Part shown: positions 21,823 to 33,466 of the stretch, in pieces
Layout: every line of letters starts with the position of its first letter
How positions within the stretch are numbered: the first letter of the stretch is position 1
Assembly (NCBI GenBank): GCA_030704615.1
Contig: CM060734.1
Location: forward strand, 37,094,042-37,154,041
DNA from: Takakia lepidozioides
Taxonomy: Eukaryota; Streptophyta; Takakiopsida; Takakiales; Takakiaceae
Length of the DNA: 60,000 bases
Reading direction: 5' to 3'
Notes under the pieces: model-generated
Told to the model about the DNA's origin: nothing
Database searches by the model: none
What the model saw: only the letters and a program-made list of their open reading frames with translations
Position numbers and translations under genes: made by a program

Positions 21823-24800
21823 ATCTTCATTGCTTGGAACCAGAAGCCTGCAGGGCCCATGTGAAGATTTAAGGTCCAGGTCTGCTGAGTGCCTCGCCAG
21901 ACTAGCAGTTGCCGGATTACACAATGCTCCAACCATTGTTTGATGGCCAGGCTATGAGATCCCCGGATTGAGGTCACTGTGGGTGATGACTGATGACATG
22001 GTTGCAGCTTTCCTCATCCGGGGGACTCCCACAAATGAGCAGTGTGCTGTCGCCCTCACGCAATTCTTACTTTGAATCCGTAACCCGTTAAACCGCGTGC
22101 CCAGACACTTATCTGTTCAAACTTCAAACCCTGGGTGGCAGGCAGGTGGCTCCTTGTAATCTGAGCCAAGTCGGACATATCCAAGCACGACATCAATGCG
22201 TGGACCTGGCTGGCGCACTATATCCGTCATCTTTGACAAGAGGGTCAATCAATGATTCCACTGAATCTGTTCCTCCTATAATTGCCAAAAAAGGTATCGG
22301 AACTGCGGAATTGCAGATTTCTCGGGTTTGCAACTTTGCAGCCTGCACGCCATGATTGCATGCAAACATCCGCTTTGTTCAGACAATTCCTTTTCAGACT
22401 CAAACATTCATGCCACGCTCTGAAACAAAAAAGATGACTGCCGAGTCGGTGTCTTTCCTACCTACTTTGTCCCTTGCGACACTTCGTCAAGTGCAACTTT
22501 ACGTCGACCAAGAAACGTCCACGACTGAACAACCAAAACTTTTGGTTCCAGTGCGACCTTCACGCCATCGCTCGATCTCCAGTGGGTATATGACAAATCG
22601 GTGGCTCGCAGACATGGGGTTGGTGAATTGTGGTGGAGCCCTCCGCCATCCACGCACCCACCCACTCATGTTTACTAATGTCTCCTCATCTCTACATTAC
22701 ACTGCTGCTGCTCTTTAGCTCACTCCGGTGTCGGTCTGTACAGTAACAGCAACTTAGACATTAAACATAATCTCTTCTCTTCTGTTTCAACTTTCAAATT
22801 ATTTAGAACTACACAAGGGAAACCTGGAGGCTGGGAGCCAGTGAGTCCTGACTCCTCAGTGATGAGGGGGAAAAGAATAGCACGTTTTGTTTGTGAGGCC
22901 CATGACGAACCCAGCTGAGGGAATGATGATGCACACAGCCACCGCCCCTGTCTCAGTGTTAACATTTTGTTTTGAAACAAGCATCTGTATTCTATGAAGA
23001 AACCCATCATAGATGGTCCCATGCCAGTGGTCCTGGCATCTCAGTGGGGTTTATTTTTTCCCCTTTTACTAAATTTTTTTGAGGGCTACTATCCCCTCTT
23101 AACCCCTAAACTTTTTGCCATGATCCAGTTTTCATGGATGAGAGTGGAAACTAGTGGGACTCAAGTTCCACTTTCAGGATGGAAGTGAAGCTTAAGTGAA
23201 CCCTGAAGATAAATTGTACATATTAGAGAGGAGCAGATGTGAGAGATTACAGCGCCCTGAAATAATAAAAGCTCTTCTCCCTAGAGTTTTGCAAAGTGCC
23301 AGGGGTCAGGAAGTTCAGTACTGAGCACCATTGACCTGCCCACGTGGCAAGTCAAATGGGCAATCTTGTAAATAACATCTAGGGCTGAGAATTCATCATA
23401 ATGCCGAAATTTTTTGGACAAGGCCAATTTTTGGACAATCATGGGTAGAGTACCCAGTACCCATTGTTTATGTATGTACGATGTACAACGCCAATTCACA
23501 GACAAGAATCTACATGCTGGTTTTGTTTGGGGTTTTGAATTGTTAGAAGATGGTGTTGTCCTTTGTTGTCAAGATCCAGGGAACCCCTCATTTCACTTCC
23601 TCTTGTTGGGGGCGTAAGATATTTGAGATGAGGACCCAGCTGATCACCTTCTGACCAGTGTTGTGCGGGTCAGGATTTTGATCCGGGGTACTCGGCGGGT
23701 TAGGGTCGGGGTGCCATCACCAGAAACCCGGACCATGACCCGGTTTTGTTGCTAAAATGAACCCCCAACCGGAACTGGACCGGGACCCACCCTCTAGGTC
23801 CAGAACAAGTTCCCAGGCCAATACAACGGGTCCGGGTTTTAATTTTGATAGATATATGTATACATATAAGCATTAAATTCTTAGAAAATTAATTTAGTTT
23901 TTTTTCTAGCCAAAAATAATTTCATCTCTAATTAACCTTATTTTTCTAATTATTTAAACAATTAATTAGGACCAGGATCCGAACCAATGGACCCGCTAAT
24001 ATTTTCCAGCAACTACCCGGACCTAGACCCGAGTCCGTGTTCAAAAACCCGAACCCCAAGCCCCTGATTTTCCAAATTTCTCATAGAATAGGAGTGGGGT
24101 GGGCTTCGAATGGCTCTGCAGATTGCGCTGTAGCTTTTCTAAAGTCCCCCTCGACCTCCCTGAGTCTCTACGACTCTCCTCCCACCGTACTCCCCTCCCG
24201 GCTTGATGTGGAACTTATTGATGAACTTCATCACTATCAGTGTTAACAACTAATGTTCTCCTTCTCCCATAAATCTCCCTCCAACTCACTCTCATCCCAC
24301 ATACTAGCACGAAGCTAAGAAGATTTTTTGGAAATCCTCATCACTACTGCTGATAGTAATTAGCCGCCTTTTCCTCTGGCTGGAGGTTGGGTAGCACGTG
24401 AGCAAAAGAGCATATACCGGAAATTCCTAGAATATTCTTGAAAAGATATGATAGCGAAACTAAAATGTGCAATTTGTGCTCACGTCAAGCCACGCGAAGT
24501 TGGGGCATAAGGAATATCCAGTAGGTGTCGTCTCCATCAAGGATTTTCGTTGCTTAATAGTTGTGTATTTAGTCAAGTGCAGATGACACTCGATGCGATC
24601 AGTAATACGCGAATATAGAATTATTTCATTTTGTTTCGCCCACGAAAGCATGGGTACCAACCAACATACCGCAATAAGCACATAATTGTTAGCGAAATAA
24701 AACAATTTCACGTCGTCTCTTATGTACAAAACCAAACACAACACATTTTGTTTTGCCTATGAAACCATTGGATAATGACCCCAGCAGTGATACTTGGAAA

Positions 24801-26770
24801 TTTCGCTGGCGAAATCCATTATTTCAATGGCAAAACCTGTTGTTTGCCTCATTATATTATATTGTTCAATTATTGTTTGGTATTTGTGTGTTTTGGATGG
24901 TGTTGGTTATTGTGACTTTGTTTTTTTCTAATGTGTTATTCTTTTGTAGGATACCAAAGTGTAGATATGTGGAACTTGGAGCTTGAAGATATACATTACA
25001 GGTGCCTATTTTCATTAGGGTTTAGGGTTTAGAGACATAATTGGCACAGAAATAGGCACACAACTAGTAACATTTTCGCTATTTTGGAACCCTATTCGTG
25101 TGAATTCTATTTCCGTGGAAACATGTGTATCCTATTGCCATGTTTTTGTGCTCACGCCTACGTTTTCATATGCTCACCGGTGTGCTCACGTTCTACCAAA
25201 CCCCCCCCCCCCCCCCCCCCCCCCACCCCAAACGGCACATCTACACAAGAAGACAGCTGGAAGATAGGGTTGGATGCTCCTCCTAGAATCTTCCAGAGCT
25301 TTTTTCGTAACATCTAAAGTGGGCCATCACTCTTGATTGACACCCTATTACACGCTGGTAAGCTAATCAATGTTGTGGTGCCTGATTCTGCCATATGTAT
25401 ATATATATGACGCCAACCGAAGCTAGCGTAAATAAGAGCATCTTCCCTTGCGGGTACTGCCCCTTTCAGGGGTGGGCTCTATTGGCACTGTAACCTTTCA
25501 CACCGTGGCTAGCTAACCACTTTCAATCTTACGTTTATTGAGGATTAGGGATGTGAGCAATGTATAGCTGTAAAGTGCAAGGCTCATAATAGAGGTGTAG
25601 TGTATTTGGTTTTAGGTTGCCAACTATTGCTCAACTCTCTGTAAACACTTAAGAGTGACAGGACATTGCTCCCATCGAAGCTCGATGAAGAAGGATTGAT
25701 CACTCTTCCTGACCTTCTTCCTGATCCCTCTCGACAAGTTTGTCCTCCGAAAGATCATGACGTGCCCACTCCCATGTTTCTATTGTTACTAAGTATTGAT
25801 CTTATATTGATGAGAAATTTAGCTATTTGGCGTTACGATCCCGTCTCCGTTTTCTCATGTAAGTTGACACCCACTAGCTACCTTTCTCTCTCCTTTGGAA
25901 GCTTGTCCTAGGAAGCTCATTGTCGGCTGCGGATGCTCGAGCTCCAGCACCTCGACATGACCCAGTATTGTACCCTTCCTTGCTCGTTCGTCCCTCGCTT
26001 ATGCTTATATGTCTGCGGTGATCCCCAATAGGCTTTGTTATATGTTATAGTGTCTCTCCTGTGCTTACATCTTTCCTGTGTCTACTTTGCTGCTTATAAC
26101 AATGGCTTCTCGGGGAGATAACATCAAGAAAGCCTAAAAGTGGAGGATTGAACCTCGAGATCAGCAGAGGCAAAGGACGTGGATGGAACAAAAAGATCTC
26201 TGCCGCGACGAGGGTTCGGGCCGAAGGTTCCATTCTGGGCAAGGACCAAGCTCTGGCCCCTCTCCCCCTTTCCCTGTGAAGCAATCTGGGAAAGACAAAA
26301 AGTATTTTGTCACACCCCCCCCCCCCCCCAAGAACCAGTATGGTGTGAGTGATACCCATCGTTCTCGTGGGGAGGGACAAAATACTTTTTTATCAAGGCC
26401 AAACAAAGAAGATTAGCCAACATGATCCCTTCTCTGGTCATAAATGGTGTCTCTTTCTCTGACCCCAAATCCATCTAAAAAATAGCTGCAAAATTTTAGC
26501 TTTTTGGAAAACGCAAGCAGTCCGCCCAAATTGATAAGGCTATGAGGCTGATCCTCATCCATTGCATTCTAAAATCCCTGTCTGGCATCGATCCTTTTTT
26601 TTATGGAAGAGTTAGCAAAGGCAATGGAGGCCCTCGCTCCTTCCAAGACTCTAGGTGGCAGGCTTGGATGGTACTACAATAGAGTTCTTTAAAACCCTCT
26701 GGCTCACAATTGCAGAAGATTTCCTTCTCATGGTTAATGATATCCTCTCTAAGAAATCATTCCTTCTCAG
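21823..26770. other. Long gene-poor stretch
   Basis: I see no supportable gene over about 5 kb. Contents: a GC-rich patch (about 23680-24060) with repeated GGGTCCGGGT/ACCCGGACC words in both orientations around an AT-rich core; short inverted repeats with TTTCGC/GCGAAA around 24620-24840; two copies of the plant telomere-type word TTTAGGG at 25015-25030; a 24-bp poly-C (25201-25224) and a 15-bp poly-C (26315-26329). Open frames here are short and have no recognisable domains. Confidence 0.5.
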
Positions 26771-27481
26771 TTATCTGAAGGCCTCGAGATCACTCTTATC
26801 TTCAAGAAAGGAAATAGAGATAATATAGCTAACTACCGCCCAATCACCTTGCTGAATTCTACATATGAACGACATGCACATCATTCTCTTAGCCTACGAG
26901 TCTCTCCATAAAGCCTTCCAGGATAATCAGCCGCTAACTTATCTAATGCTAGATTTCAAAAAAGCTTTCGACTCTCTTGTTACATGCCTTGGAGATTACT
27001 GGAATACAGGGCTCCTTCTGCTCATGGGTCAAAATTAGAGGTCAATGGCACCATCTCTCAATCCTTCCCGCTTTTTTCGGTCTGTGCGGCAGGGATGCCC
27101 ATTGGCTCCCTTCCTGTTTCTCATAGCAGCTGACAGCCTGAGTCACGTACTGGAACACAAACATGACATAGTGGGCATCCATCTTCCACCTCCTCACCTC
27201 CAACAGCAAGGTATGGTTAAAGTCTCTATGTATGTTGACGACAGAGTTCTGCTATTGGACAATGCACAGAAATGCAATATTGACAAGACACTTCATGCTC
27301 TTTAGACTTTTTGTTATGCATATGGTGATCTTAAGGTGAATTGGCAGAAATCAGTGGGGATACTTTCTTTATTATAGTACTAGAATTCCTACACAAGACA
27401 TTGTCAACCATGGGGTGAGGAGCTGGGTCTTAAATGGCTATCCCACAGAGAGGCTCATACTCTGCTAGGACATCAATTCGG
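26770..27481 (+). mobile_element. Decayed plant-L1-like LINE, RT part
   Basis: Plus-strand remnants of a reverse transcriptase of a third LINE type: EITLIFKKGNRDNIANYRP near 26785, then VRQGCPLAPFLFLIAADSL near 27085 and the catalytic MYVDD box near 27232. Frameshifts and stops abound. It is interrupted at 27482 by a terminal-inverted-repeat element and resumes at 28206. Confidence 0.75.
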
Positions 27482-28205
27482 GGGTAGATGCAGGGTAAGG
27501 TGGACCAAAATTAGCGTCACCGGCATAGTTTTCAGTGACTGTCGTGCATGATATCATGACTGGCTTTGAATAGAATCAATAATGTTGAGAAACATTTTCC
27601 ATTTGGATTCCTAACTTCAATATCTACCTATACCAACCGTCAAATTGTCAATCAAATAAAATGTCCCAGAGGTATGGACTTTTGAACACGACAACTGTGG
27701 GCTGTTACCACTGCAAATGAAAATACATGGACTCAAAATAAGCCATTGTGCCTTTGGTGTATTGCTTTGAACTTTTGAGGTAATGGGGTCAATTTAGAGA
27801 ACACTCTAGATTTCAATTTAAAATGACAATATCAGCTGTCATTTACTATCTATGACTAATATGCGTGTTATATATAGGTGGATTTGTTTTAATTTAGTAC
27901 ATCTTGTGTTTTGGGCTTTTGAGGTGTCATGTTTTACTGCAAATGATACAAAAATATTATCTACAATGGCTTGGTTGTATACAAAAGTAGAATATATCAA
28001 ATTTTGTTTCAAATTAAAGACCAAAATTTGTAGTAAAAATTATCTTTGATGTTTGGGGCAAGACCCTTTACTAAAAATGTTAAATATACGATTGTCTATC
28101 ATTATTTGAAATTATTTGGGGAAATATCGCCAATTTGAATTTGGTCATGGACTTCCATGGAAGGCAGCTTTGCCGTTTTTGGTCCACCTTATCCTGCAAC
28201 TACCC
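27482..28205. mobile_element. Non-autonomous DNA transposon with about 29-bp terminal inverted repeats
   Basis: A 724-bp AT-rich insert with inverted ends: 27482-27510 reads GGGTAGATGCAGGGTAAGGT and on, and 28177-28205 is its reverse complement with two mismatches (both contain GGTGGACCAAAA). It lies inside the decayed LINE and has no transposase-like frame. I could not find a clear target-site duplication, so the superfamily is left open. Confidence 0.75.
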
Positions 28206-29160
28206 TCTGAGCTCAATATTTCTGATGAACAACGCTTCTAGAGGGTTTTGAAAAACTAAAGCAAAAATTGGCATTGTGGAGCTCGTCGATGCTATCTATA
28301 GCCGGAGAGCCCTGGTAGGTTTTATTGGCCTCAACGTGGTTTTTTTCGCTGCGGTTTGGCCCCTCAATCTACCTCCGTTAAAAAGATTATAGCCTTTATG
28401 AGAAATTTCTTATGGGGAGCAACCCCCGCCTCTCCCAACCGGCGGGCACTGGTTTTATGGGCTCAACTATTCTAGCCTAATAATAAAGGTGGGTTAGGCC
28501 TCATCAATCCAGGCTCGCAAATCTCAGCCTTACTTGTTAATGGATTGCAAGAGCCCTCAATAACACGAGTAGTCCCTGGAGTAGATTGGTACAACCTCAT
28601 TTGGTTGGTTCCATCCCAAGATCATACCTGCTTTGGGCTAACTCCCTTTAGATGGATTGTGCAAGGAAATGGAAAAGGTACAGACATGGGATCTGAGCCA
28701 TGGAAGTCAATTTGGTTCATGGAATGCTCTTAGGGGCTCCATAACACAAAGAATGCAATTAATTTTGTGGAGTGCATAAGACAACCTGACATCTTTTCAA
28801 ACTACAACATGGACTCCAAAATTCTTCTTTAACTGAAACCCAAATGGCCGAATTGGGTGACAGCGAGTTCACTCATCTGGGGAGTATATGGGAATACAGA
28901 GGCTTCCTGCCATTGCCAACAATAGCGGCCTTGATGGGAACTACGAGATCTTTGGCTTGGTAGACCATTTGCTCTCAAGGGCCTCCCTACATATATACTA
29001 CCAATCCTTCAAACGGAGCCAAGCAGTGGGAGCTCCCAATATGGATGGCATGTACTCAAACGACGTCTGTTTCTGTCATCCTAGTCGTGTCCTTGGACTT
29101 GGACTCAATTTCTGGAATTGGGTTCACTGTAGACAATGTTGGGCATCTTCAACCCAATGA
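28206..29160 (+). mobile_element. Decayed plant-L1-like LINE, C-terminal part
   Basis: After the TIR insert, the plus strand carries remnants of the post-RT region: KLALWSSSMLSIAG near 28268, a piece corresponding to MRNFLWG-type text near 28400, and a low-quality tail to about 29150. It is broken in all frames. The last 300 bp are assigned only by continuity. Confidence 0.6.
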
Positions 29161-29370
29161 AGATGTTAGATACTCACTTCTTCTTTATTACATATTTGAG
29201 TGATTGATAGAAAGGGAGTCTCAAACCCAGTGCCCCCACAAGGCCAGGAGCTAGAATGACCCTGCATTCTCGAATCTACTGGTTTTTCCGCCACCCCTTG
29301 GCAAGGCTTCGATTTGATCAGGCGGGATGGTCTTGGATAGATGGAGCACGCTCGCCCAGTTCTTTGCTTA

Positions 29371-29558
29371 TGTCGTGCACATACATATCGCTACACAACT
29401 ACATCATTGTCCAAAACCACACAACACATGTGTACGCCACACACTAGTATATCACTAGTCCACCACTAGTCCAACCACTAGTCCAACCACTAGGCTACAA
29501 CTAGTCAGTCACTAGGCTGCCACTATGATGCCCACTATGGCAGTCACTAGTCCACACA
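29371..29558 (-). repeat. Truncated extra LTR copy joined to the gypsy 3' LTR
   Basis: A 188-bp sequence nearly identical to 29889-30076, the first 188 bp of the element-sense LTR. It contains short CACTAG-rich tandem words. It ends in CACACA and is followed, after a single A, by the far end of the complete LTR (TGATAAAG at 29560), so two LTR sequences are joined end to end in the same orientation. Confidence 0.8.
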
Positions 29559-29559
29559 A

Positions 29560-30076
29560 TGATAAAGAAGAAGAATACAAGCACAAGCTCATGAAAGCTC
29601 ACAAAGCTGAAGCATAAACTCATGCATATATAACCTCATCACTCAAATACAAGTCAAGCCAAGTGCACCCCACGCCATAAGGAATCCACACTACGGCGCC
29701 ATAGCTAGGCGCGGTGAGGCTCAACTTGAGAAAGATGAGCCTCCCGCGCTTGCCGTGAAGATAACCACTCCAGGGCCTAAATCTGCCTTGACCCCTGGAT
29801 TGACACTTGGGCCAATCCCAAATGTCAATATGTAAAAGCTAGCTATTTTTTAGCTAGTTTCACACTAGTGGTAAAATAACTTGACAGCTGTCGTGCGCAT
29901 ACATATCGCTACACAACTACATCGCTGTCCAAAACCACACAACACATGTGCACGCCATACACTAGTATATCACTAGTCCACCACTAGTCCAGCCACTAGT
30001 CCAACCACTAGGCTACAACTAGTCAGTCACTAGGCTACCACTATGCTGCCCACTATGGCAGTTACTAGTCCACACA
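29560..30076 (-). repeat. 3' LTR of the gypsy element (complete, 517 bp)
   Basis: Element sense: starts TGTGTGGACTAG at 30076 directly after the purine tract and ends TTTATCA at 29560, the usual TG...CA form. The last 75 bp match the 5' LTR remnant at 39175-39249. It contains an A-rich TATA-like stretch (about 29852-29864), a short hairpin at 29716-29743 and CACTAG-type tandem words near its start. Confidence 0.85.
29716..29743 (-). promoter_or_regulatory. LTR hairpin whose loop is complementary to the primer-binding region
   Basis: Stem GAGGCTCA (29716-29723) pairs perfectly with TGAGCCTC (29736-29743). The stretch 29728-29740 (GAGAAAGATGAGC on the plus strand) is the exact reverse complement of 39159-39171 beside the 5' LTR. 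If transcribed as part of R-U5, this loop could anneal to the primer site. Confidence 0.55.
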
Positions 30077-30090
30077 ATCGCCCCCCTAGC
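30077..30090 (-). other. Polypurine tract of the gypsy element
   Basis: Element sense GCTAGGGGGGCGAT directly abuts the TG start of the 3' LTR. Its position and G-run fit the plus-strand primer of reverse transcription. Confidence 0.7.
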
Positions 30091-30336
30091 TGGTGCTTAG
30101 GTCCCTCTAAGTCCAGGTAGCCACAAGATGTGATAGTGACCATAGCCTCACTAAGTCCTCCACCACTATCCCTACTACACTCAAACTCGATAGATCAAGA
30201 GGCCGGGTGCAAGAGTTGCCCCATCGTTAGTTGCCATCTTGCAACCTGTGAACTTGAGCTTGGGATCTCATGTATTGACTCCTATGAGCTTGGCCTCCCA
30301 TGTCTTGTTAGCTGCCTCCAGTCATATCCACTGCCA

Positions 30337-31242
30337 CTATCCCAAGCAGTGTGGATACAACCAATCTCCGTCAGGAACCTTCTCAAGAGGTGGTGTCAAG
30401 CATCCCATATGCCAACCCCTTGAGCATCGATCACACACCAGCATGGTGACTGCCCCTTTGGCAGACCCACAGAGCATGCACCTCAAACCTGCAGGTACCA
30501 CTGCCAAGTTTGGGTCAACTCTGCCATCAACATTGGGAAGGTGACATGGCGCACAATTACGCACATGGTCCTTCCAAGTCATGCCATCCCGACCCTCCAA
30601 GATCAGTACCCCTGAGGACAACACCTCTCGAACCCTCAGAATAACACGCCCTGCAGTAACATCCAGAGTCGTAGGAGCAGTCTGCTGCAAATAAACATAG
30701 TTACCACGGCTAAACCTCCGAACCCAAGGACGATATCCTCCACGTATAGTGGCATACCTCAACGTATCACGGTGCTGTGCAATGGCAAGGTTCTCAAAAG
30801 CCATGGGCATGACTTTCTTGAACAACTCTGCACGCTGATCACATGCACGTACCCACACGTCCGGATCGTCAAGGTTAAGGACTTGAGCAGTGTCCCTACG
30901 AATGGCTGCAGGCAAATTCGGCTCTCGGCCAAAGAGAAGGAAATATGGTGAGAAGGAGGCAAGTGATGCTTGTTTGCTGAACCTGTAGCCCATGACTAAC
31001 CAAGGAACCTGAAGATCCCAATCTCCTAGGTGTCCCTTCTGCAAGCCATACTTGCGCAAACCCCTCTTCACCGTCTGAACAACTCTCTCTGCCAAGCCAT
31101 CGGCCTCAGGATGATCCCGAGAAGTGGTGCGGTGGTCTATCAAGGCTTTATCACACAAAGCCTGAAACTCCCCCAAGAACTCTCTCCCTTGGTCAGTGAG
31201 TACCTCAGCTAGACCACCAAATCGGCTAAGCACACGATCCAA
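30337..31242 (-). CDS. Integrase core (second half) and C-terminal PHD finger
   Basis: A 301-codon open frame. Residues about 15-60 hold the second and third catalytic acidic residues of the retroviral-type integrase: VLTDQGREF, then DHPEADGLAERVVQTVKRGL. An insertion domain and the GPY-like strand region follow (GNYVYLQQ, about 180-230). Residues 255-299 form a PHD finger with ligands C-x2-C, CDRC, WH, C and a final C, and the PPLEKVPDGDW signature. The seventh zinc ligand is Tyr (LYPHC) where Cys is expected, by one G-to-A change. In many gypsy elements a chromodomain occupies this place and directs integration to marked chromatin; the PHD finger probably does the analogous job. The first codon is not a real start: the frame continues from 31209-32312 by a frameshift. 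Confidence 0.88.
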   Translation of the reverse strand: MDRVLSRFGGLAEVLTDQGREFLGEFQALCDKALIDHRTTSRDHPEADGLAERVVQTVKRGLRKYGLQKGHLGDWDLQVPWLVMGYRFSKQASLASFSPYFLLFGREPNLPAAIRRDTAQVLNLDDPDVWVRACDQRAELFKKVMPMAFENLAIAQHRDTLRYATIRGGYRPWVRRFSRGNYVYLQQTAPTTLDVTAGRVILRVREVLSSGVLILEGRDGMTWKDHVRNCAPCHLPNVDGRVDPNLAVVPAGLRCMLCGSAKGAVTMLVCDRCSRGWHMGCLTPPLEKVPDGDWLYPHCLG

Positions 31243-32312
31243 GAATGCATTGCAGCCCCCTCACTAGCTTTGTCAGGCAATGGAACCAACTCAATCCACT
31301 TGGAGAAGTTCTCCACCATCACCAACACATATCTCTGGTGGCGCATAGTCAGTGGCAACGGTCCTGCGAAGTCAAGACTCCACCTGTAGCCCAATCCCAT
31401 GATTGGTAAAAGATGCAACTGTGGTGTAGGGGTGTTGAATGAAGCACGCACCCTGTCACACACCATGCACCTAGCCACGAGCTGTTGCACCTCTGTATGC
31501 ATACCACGCCACCAATACTGCCCCTGCAGTAAACTGTGAGTGCGTCGCACTCCAAAATGCCCCAACTCCTCATGGGCATGCCGCACTAACCGTGCACGCT
31601 GTGTGGGGTGAGGCACAATCCTCACTCGACCATCCTCCCACACTTGAAGTAGGTGTATCCCCTCCCACTTGAACCTCTTGGCTCGTTGCAGGATCCGATC
31701 CATCTCCCTGGCAGTCACAGTGGCTGCCGTGTCTCCCATGCGGAGGTAGTCCAACACAGCCGAATCCTCATGTATATCTCTGGCACCACCTGGCTCATCA
31801 CTAGCCTCAGGGTCCTCAGACACTCCGTCTACAGTCATCCCTGTTGTAGGTCCAACTTGACCTCCCGATGCCAAGATACACAAAAATGCAGATGCGTGCC
31901 ATCCCGACACCATCTCCTCATCCGTCTCACCATGCCACCGAGCTCCAGTGTCATCCTGTTGGCTCGTGCATGGATTGCGACTCAATCCATCCGCATCCCA
32001 ATTGACCAAACCCGGCCGATGCACAACCTGAAAGTCATACTCCTGGAGTATGAGTACCCACCGTGCAAGCTTCCCCGTAAGCTTGTCTGACTCCATCAAC
32101 CACTTGAGTGGCTGGTGATCCGTGACAAAGATGAAAAGATTGCCGTATAGATAGCACCTGAAGTGTGCCACGGCCCACACTGCAGCTAAGCACTCTCCCT
32201 CATATGAGCTGTACTTAGCCTCTGCAGCGTTGTTCGAGCGGCTAGCATAAGCCATCACGAACTCTCTTCCCTCATCATCCACTTGTGTGAGCACCGCTCC
32301 AAGCCCCAACAT
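31209..32312 (-). CDS. RNase H, integrase zinc-binding domain and first half of integrase core
   Basis: A 367-codon frame. It opens with the gypsy RNase H (YASRSNNAAEAKYSSYEGE, then FVTDHQPLKWLM), followed by KLARWVLILQEYDF and GLVNWDADGLSR. Residues about 240-300 hold the HHCC integrase zinc site (H...H in HAHEELGHFGVRRTHSLL, and CMVC). SLDFAGPLP at about 325 carries the first catalytic Asp of the integrase. The frame ends shortly after and continues in 30337-31242. These domains remove the RNA strand after cDNA synthesis and insert the cDNA into the genome. Confidence 0.9.
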   Translation of the reverse strand: MLGLGAVLTQVDDEGREFVMAYASRSNNAAEAKYSSYEGECLAAVWAVAHFRCYLYGNLFIFVTDHQPLKWLMESDKLTGKLARWVLILQEYDFQVVHRPGLVNWDADGLSRNPCTSQQDDTGARWHGETDEEMVSGWHASAFLCILASGGQVGPTTGMTVDGVSEDPEASDEPGGARDIHEDSAVLDYLRMGDTAATVTAREMDRILQRAKRFKWEGIHLLQVWEDGRVRIVPHPTQRARLVRHAHEELGHFGVRRTHSLLQGQYWWRGMHTEVQQLVARCMVCDRVRASFNTPTPQLHLLPIMGLGYRWSLDFAGPLPLTMRHQRYVLVMVENFSKWIELVPLPDKASEGAAMHSWIVCLADLVV

Positions 32313-32410
32313 GCTCCAATCCGTATGCAGCTGAAAGGGACGCCCCCTGATAGGTCGTCTCAGGATAGGCGCGAGGTCAACCTCGCCTTGAGCTCTTGAA
32401 AAGCTCGTTC

Positions 32411-33464
32411 CTACTCATCTTCCCACTGCCACTCCTGGTCCACCTTGGTCAGCTTGGTTGGAGCCTTTGCAATGGTACTAAATCCCTTGACAAACCGTCT
32501 ATAATAGTTTGCCAACCCCATGAAAGCTCGAACTCGGCTCACATCCGTGGGGCGTGGAATTTGTGCAATGGCCTCTACCTTAGTCTGCTGTACCCCCAAT
32601 CCTCCAGGATATATCATGTGACCCAGATACTCAATCTGGTTGTGAAAAAACTTGCACTTCCCCGGATGCAATTTCAATCCGTGTGCTCTCAAGCGCTCCA
32701 ATACCACCTGAAGGTGTCTCTCATGCTCCTCCACCGTAACACTAAAGATGATGATGTCATCTATGTAGCACCGAGCAAAGTCCACGCCTGCTAGAATCCT
32801 ATCCATGACTCTCTGAAACTCTGCAGGAGCATTCTTAAGCCCAAATGGTAAGAACCGCCACTGATATAGGCAATCCTTGCCGTGCTCATTGATCCCCCAG
32901 AATGTCGTCTTCTGCTTGTCCGCCTCCTTGATTGACAACTGGTGATATCCGGATTGTAAATCCAAAGTGCTAAAGACCTTAGCATGCCCGATGGCATCAA
33001 AGATCTCCTCAGGTGTTGGCATGGCATACTTATCGGACTTGGTCTGACGATTTACAGGCCGGTAATCACCGCACATACGTCTCTCCGTCCAATTGCCATA
33101 GACATCCTTCTTGGCTGGCATCACTGTGGCTGAAGCATACTCTCCACCAGAGAGCTCCACCAAACCTGCCTCCCAGAGATTTTGAGTCCTCATTTGAATC
33201 AAAGACCTCTCCATGTCACTGTATCTATAGGGTCTCCGAAAGATTGGAGTGTCAGTGGTTAACTCAATACGGATCTCTTGACCCTTCAGTGCTCCCAAGT
33301 CCTTCAAACTAAAGGCAAAGCAATTCCTGTAAGCCCTCAGGAACCGCCGTATATGTCGTCTCTCTCCTCCGGTGACAATGGGTCCAATGTCAGGCTCCCA
33401 ATTGTCCTCCGTAACTGCAACCTTAAGTCCAATGGGGTTAGAGGTAGAGGACGCGTCCAGTGGT
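32411..33464 (-). CDS. Gypsy reverse transcriptase
   Basis: The main open frame is 32411-33307 (298 codons). A coding stretch just upstream (about 33307-33440, EDNWEPDIGPIV) is in register with it. RT boxes: CGDYRPVNRQT, FSTLDLQSGYHQL, FLPFGLKNAPAEFQ and the catalytic YIDDIIIF at about residue 187, then HPGKCKFF and YLGHMI. A TAG at about 32412 and a frame change shortly after separate it from RNase H. It makes cDNA from the element RNA. The domain itself looks intact. Confidence 0.92.
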
Positions 33465-33466
33465 TG

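Noticed and set aside
22356-22718. 120-codon plus-strand frame
   Set aside because: No recognisable motif, no splice structure or neighbours in support, and overlapping frames of similar length; left unannotated.
25012-25035. Interstitial telomere repeat
   Set aside because: Only two TTTAGGG-type units; similar short words at 41799 and elsewhere are expected by chance and do not mark a telomere or fusion.
26045-26406. Minus-strand glycine-rich frames over a poly-C tract
   Set aside because: The apparent protein is mostly translation of the homopolymer and its flanks; no domain or second supporting feature.
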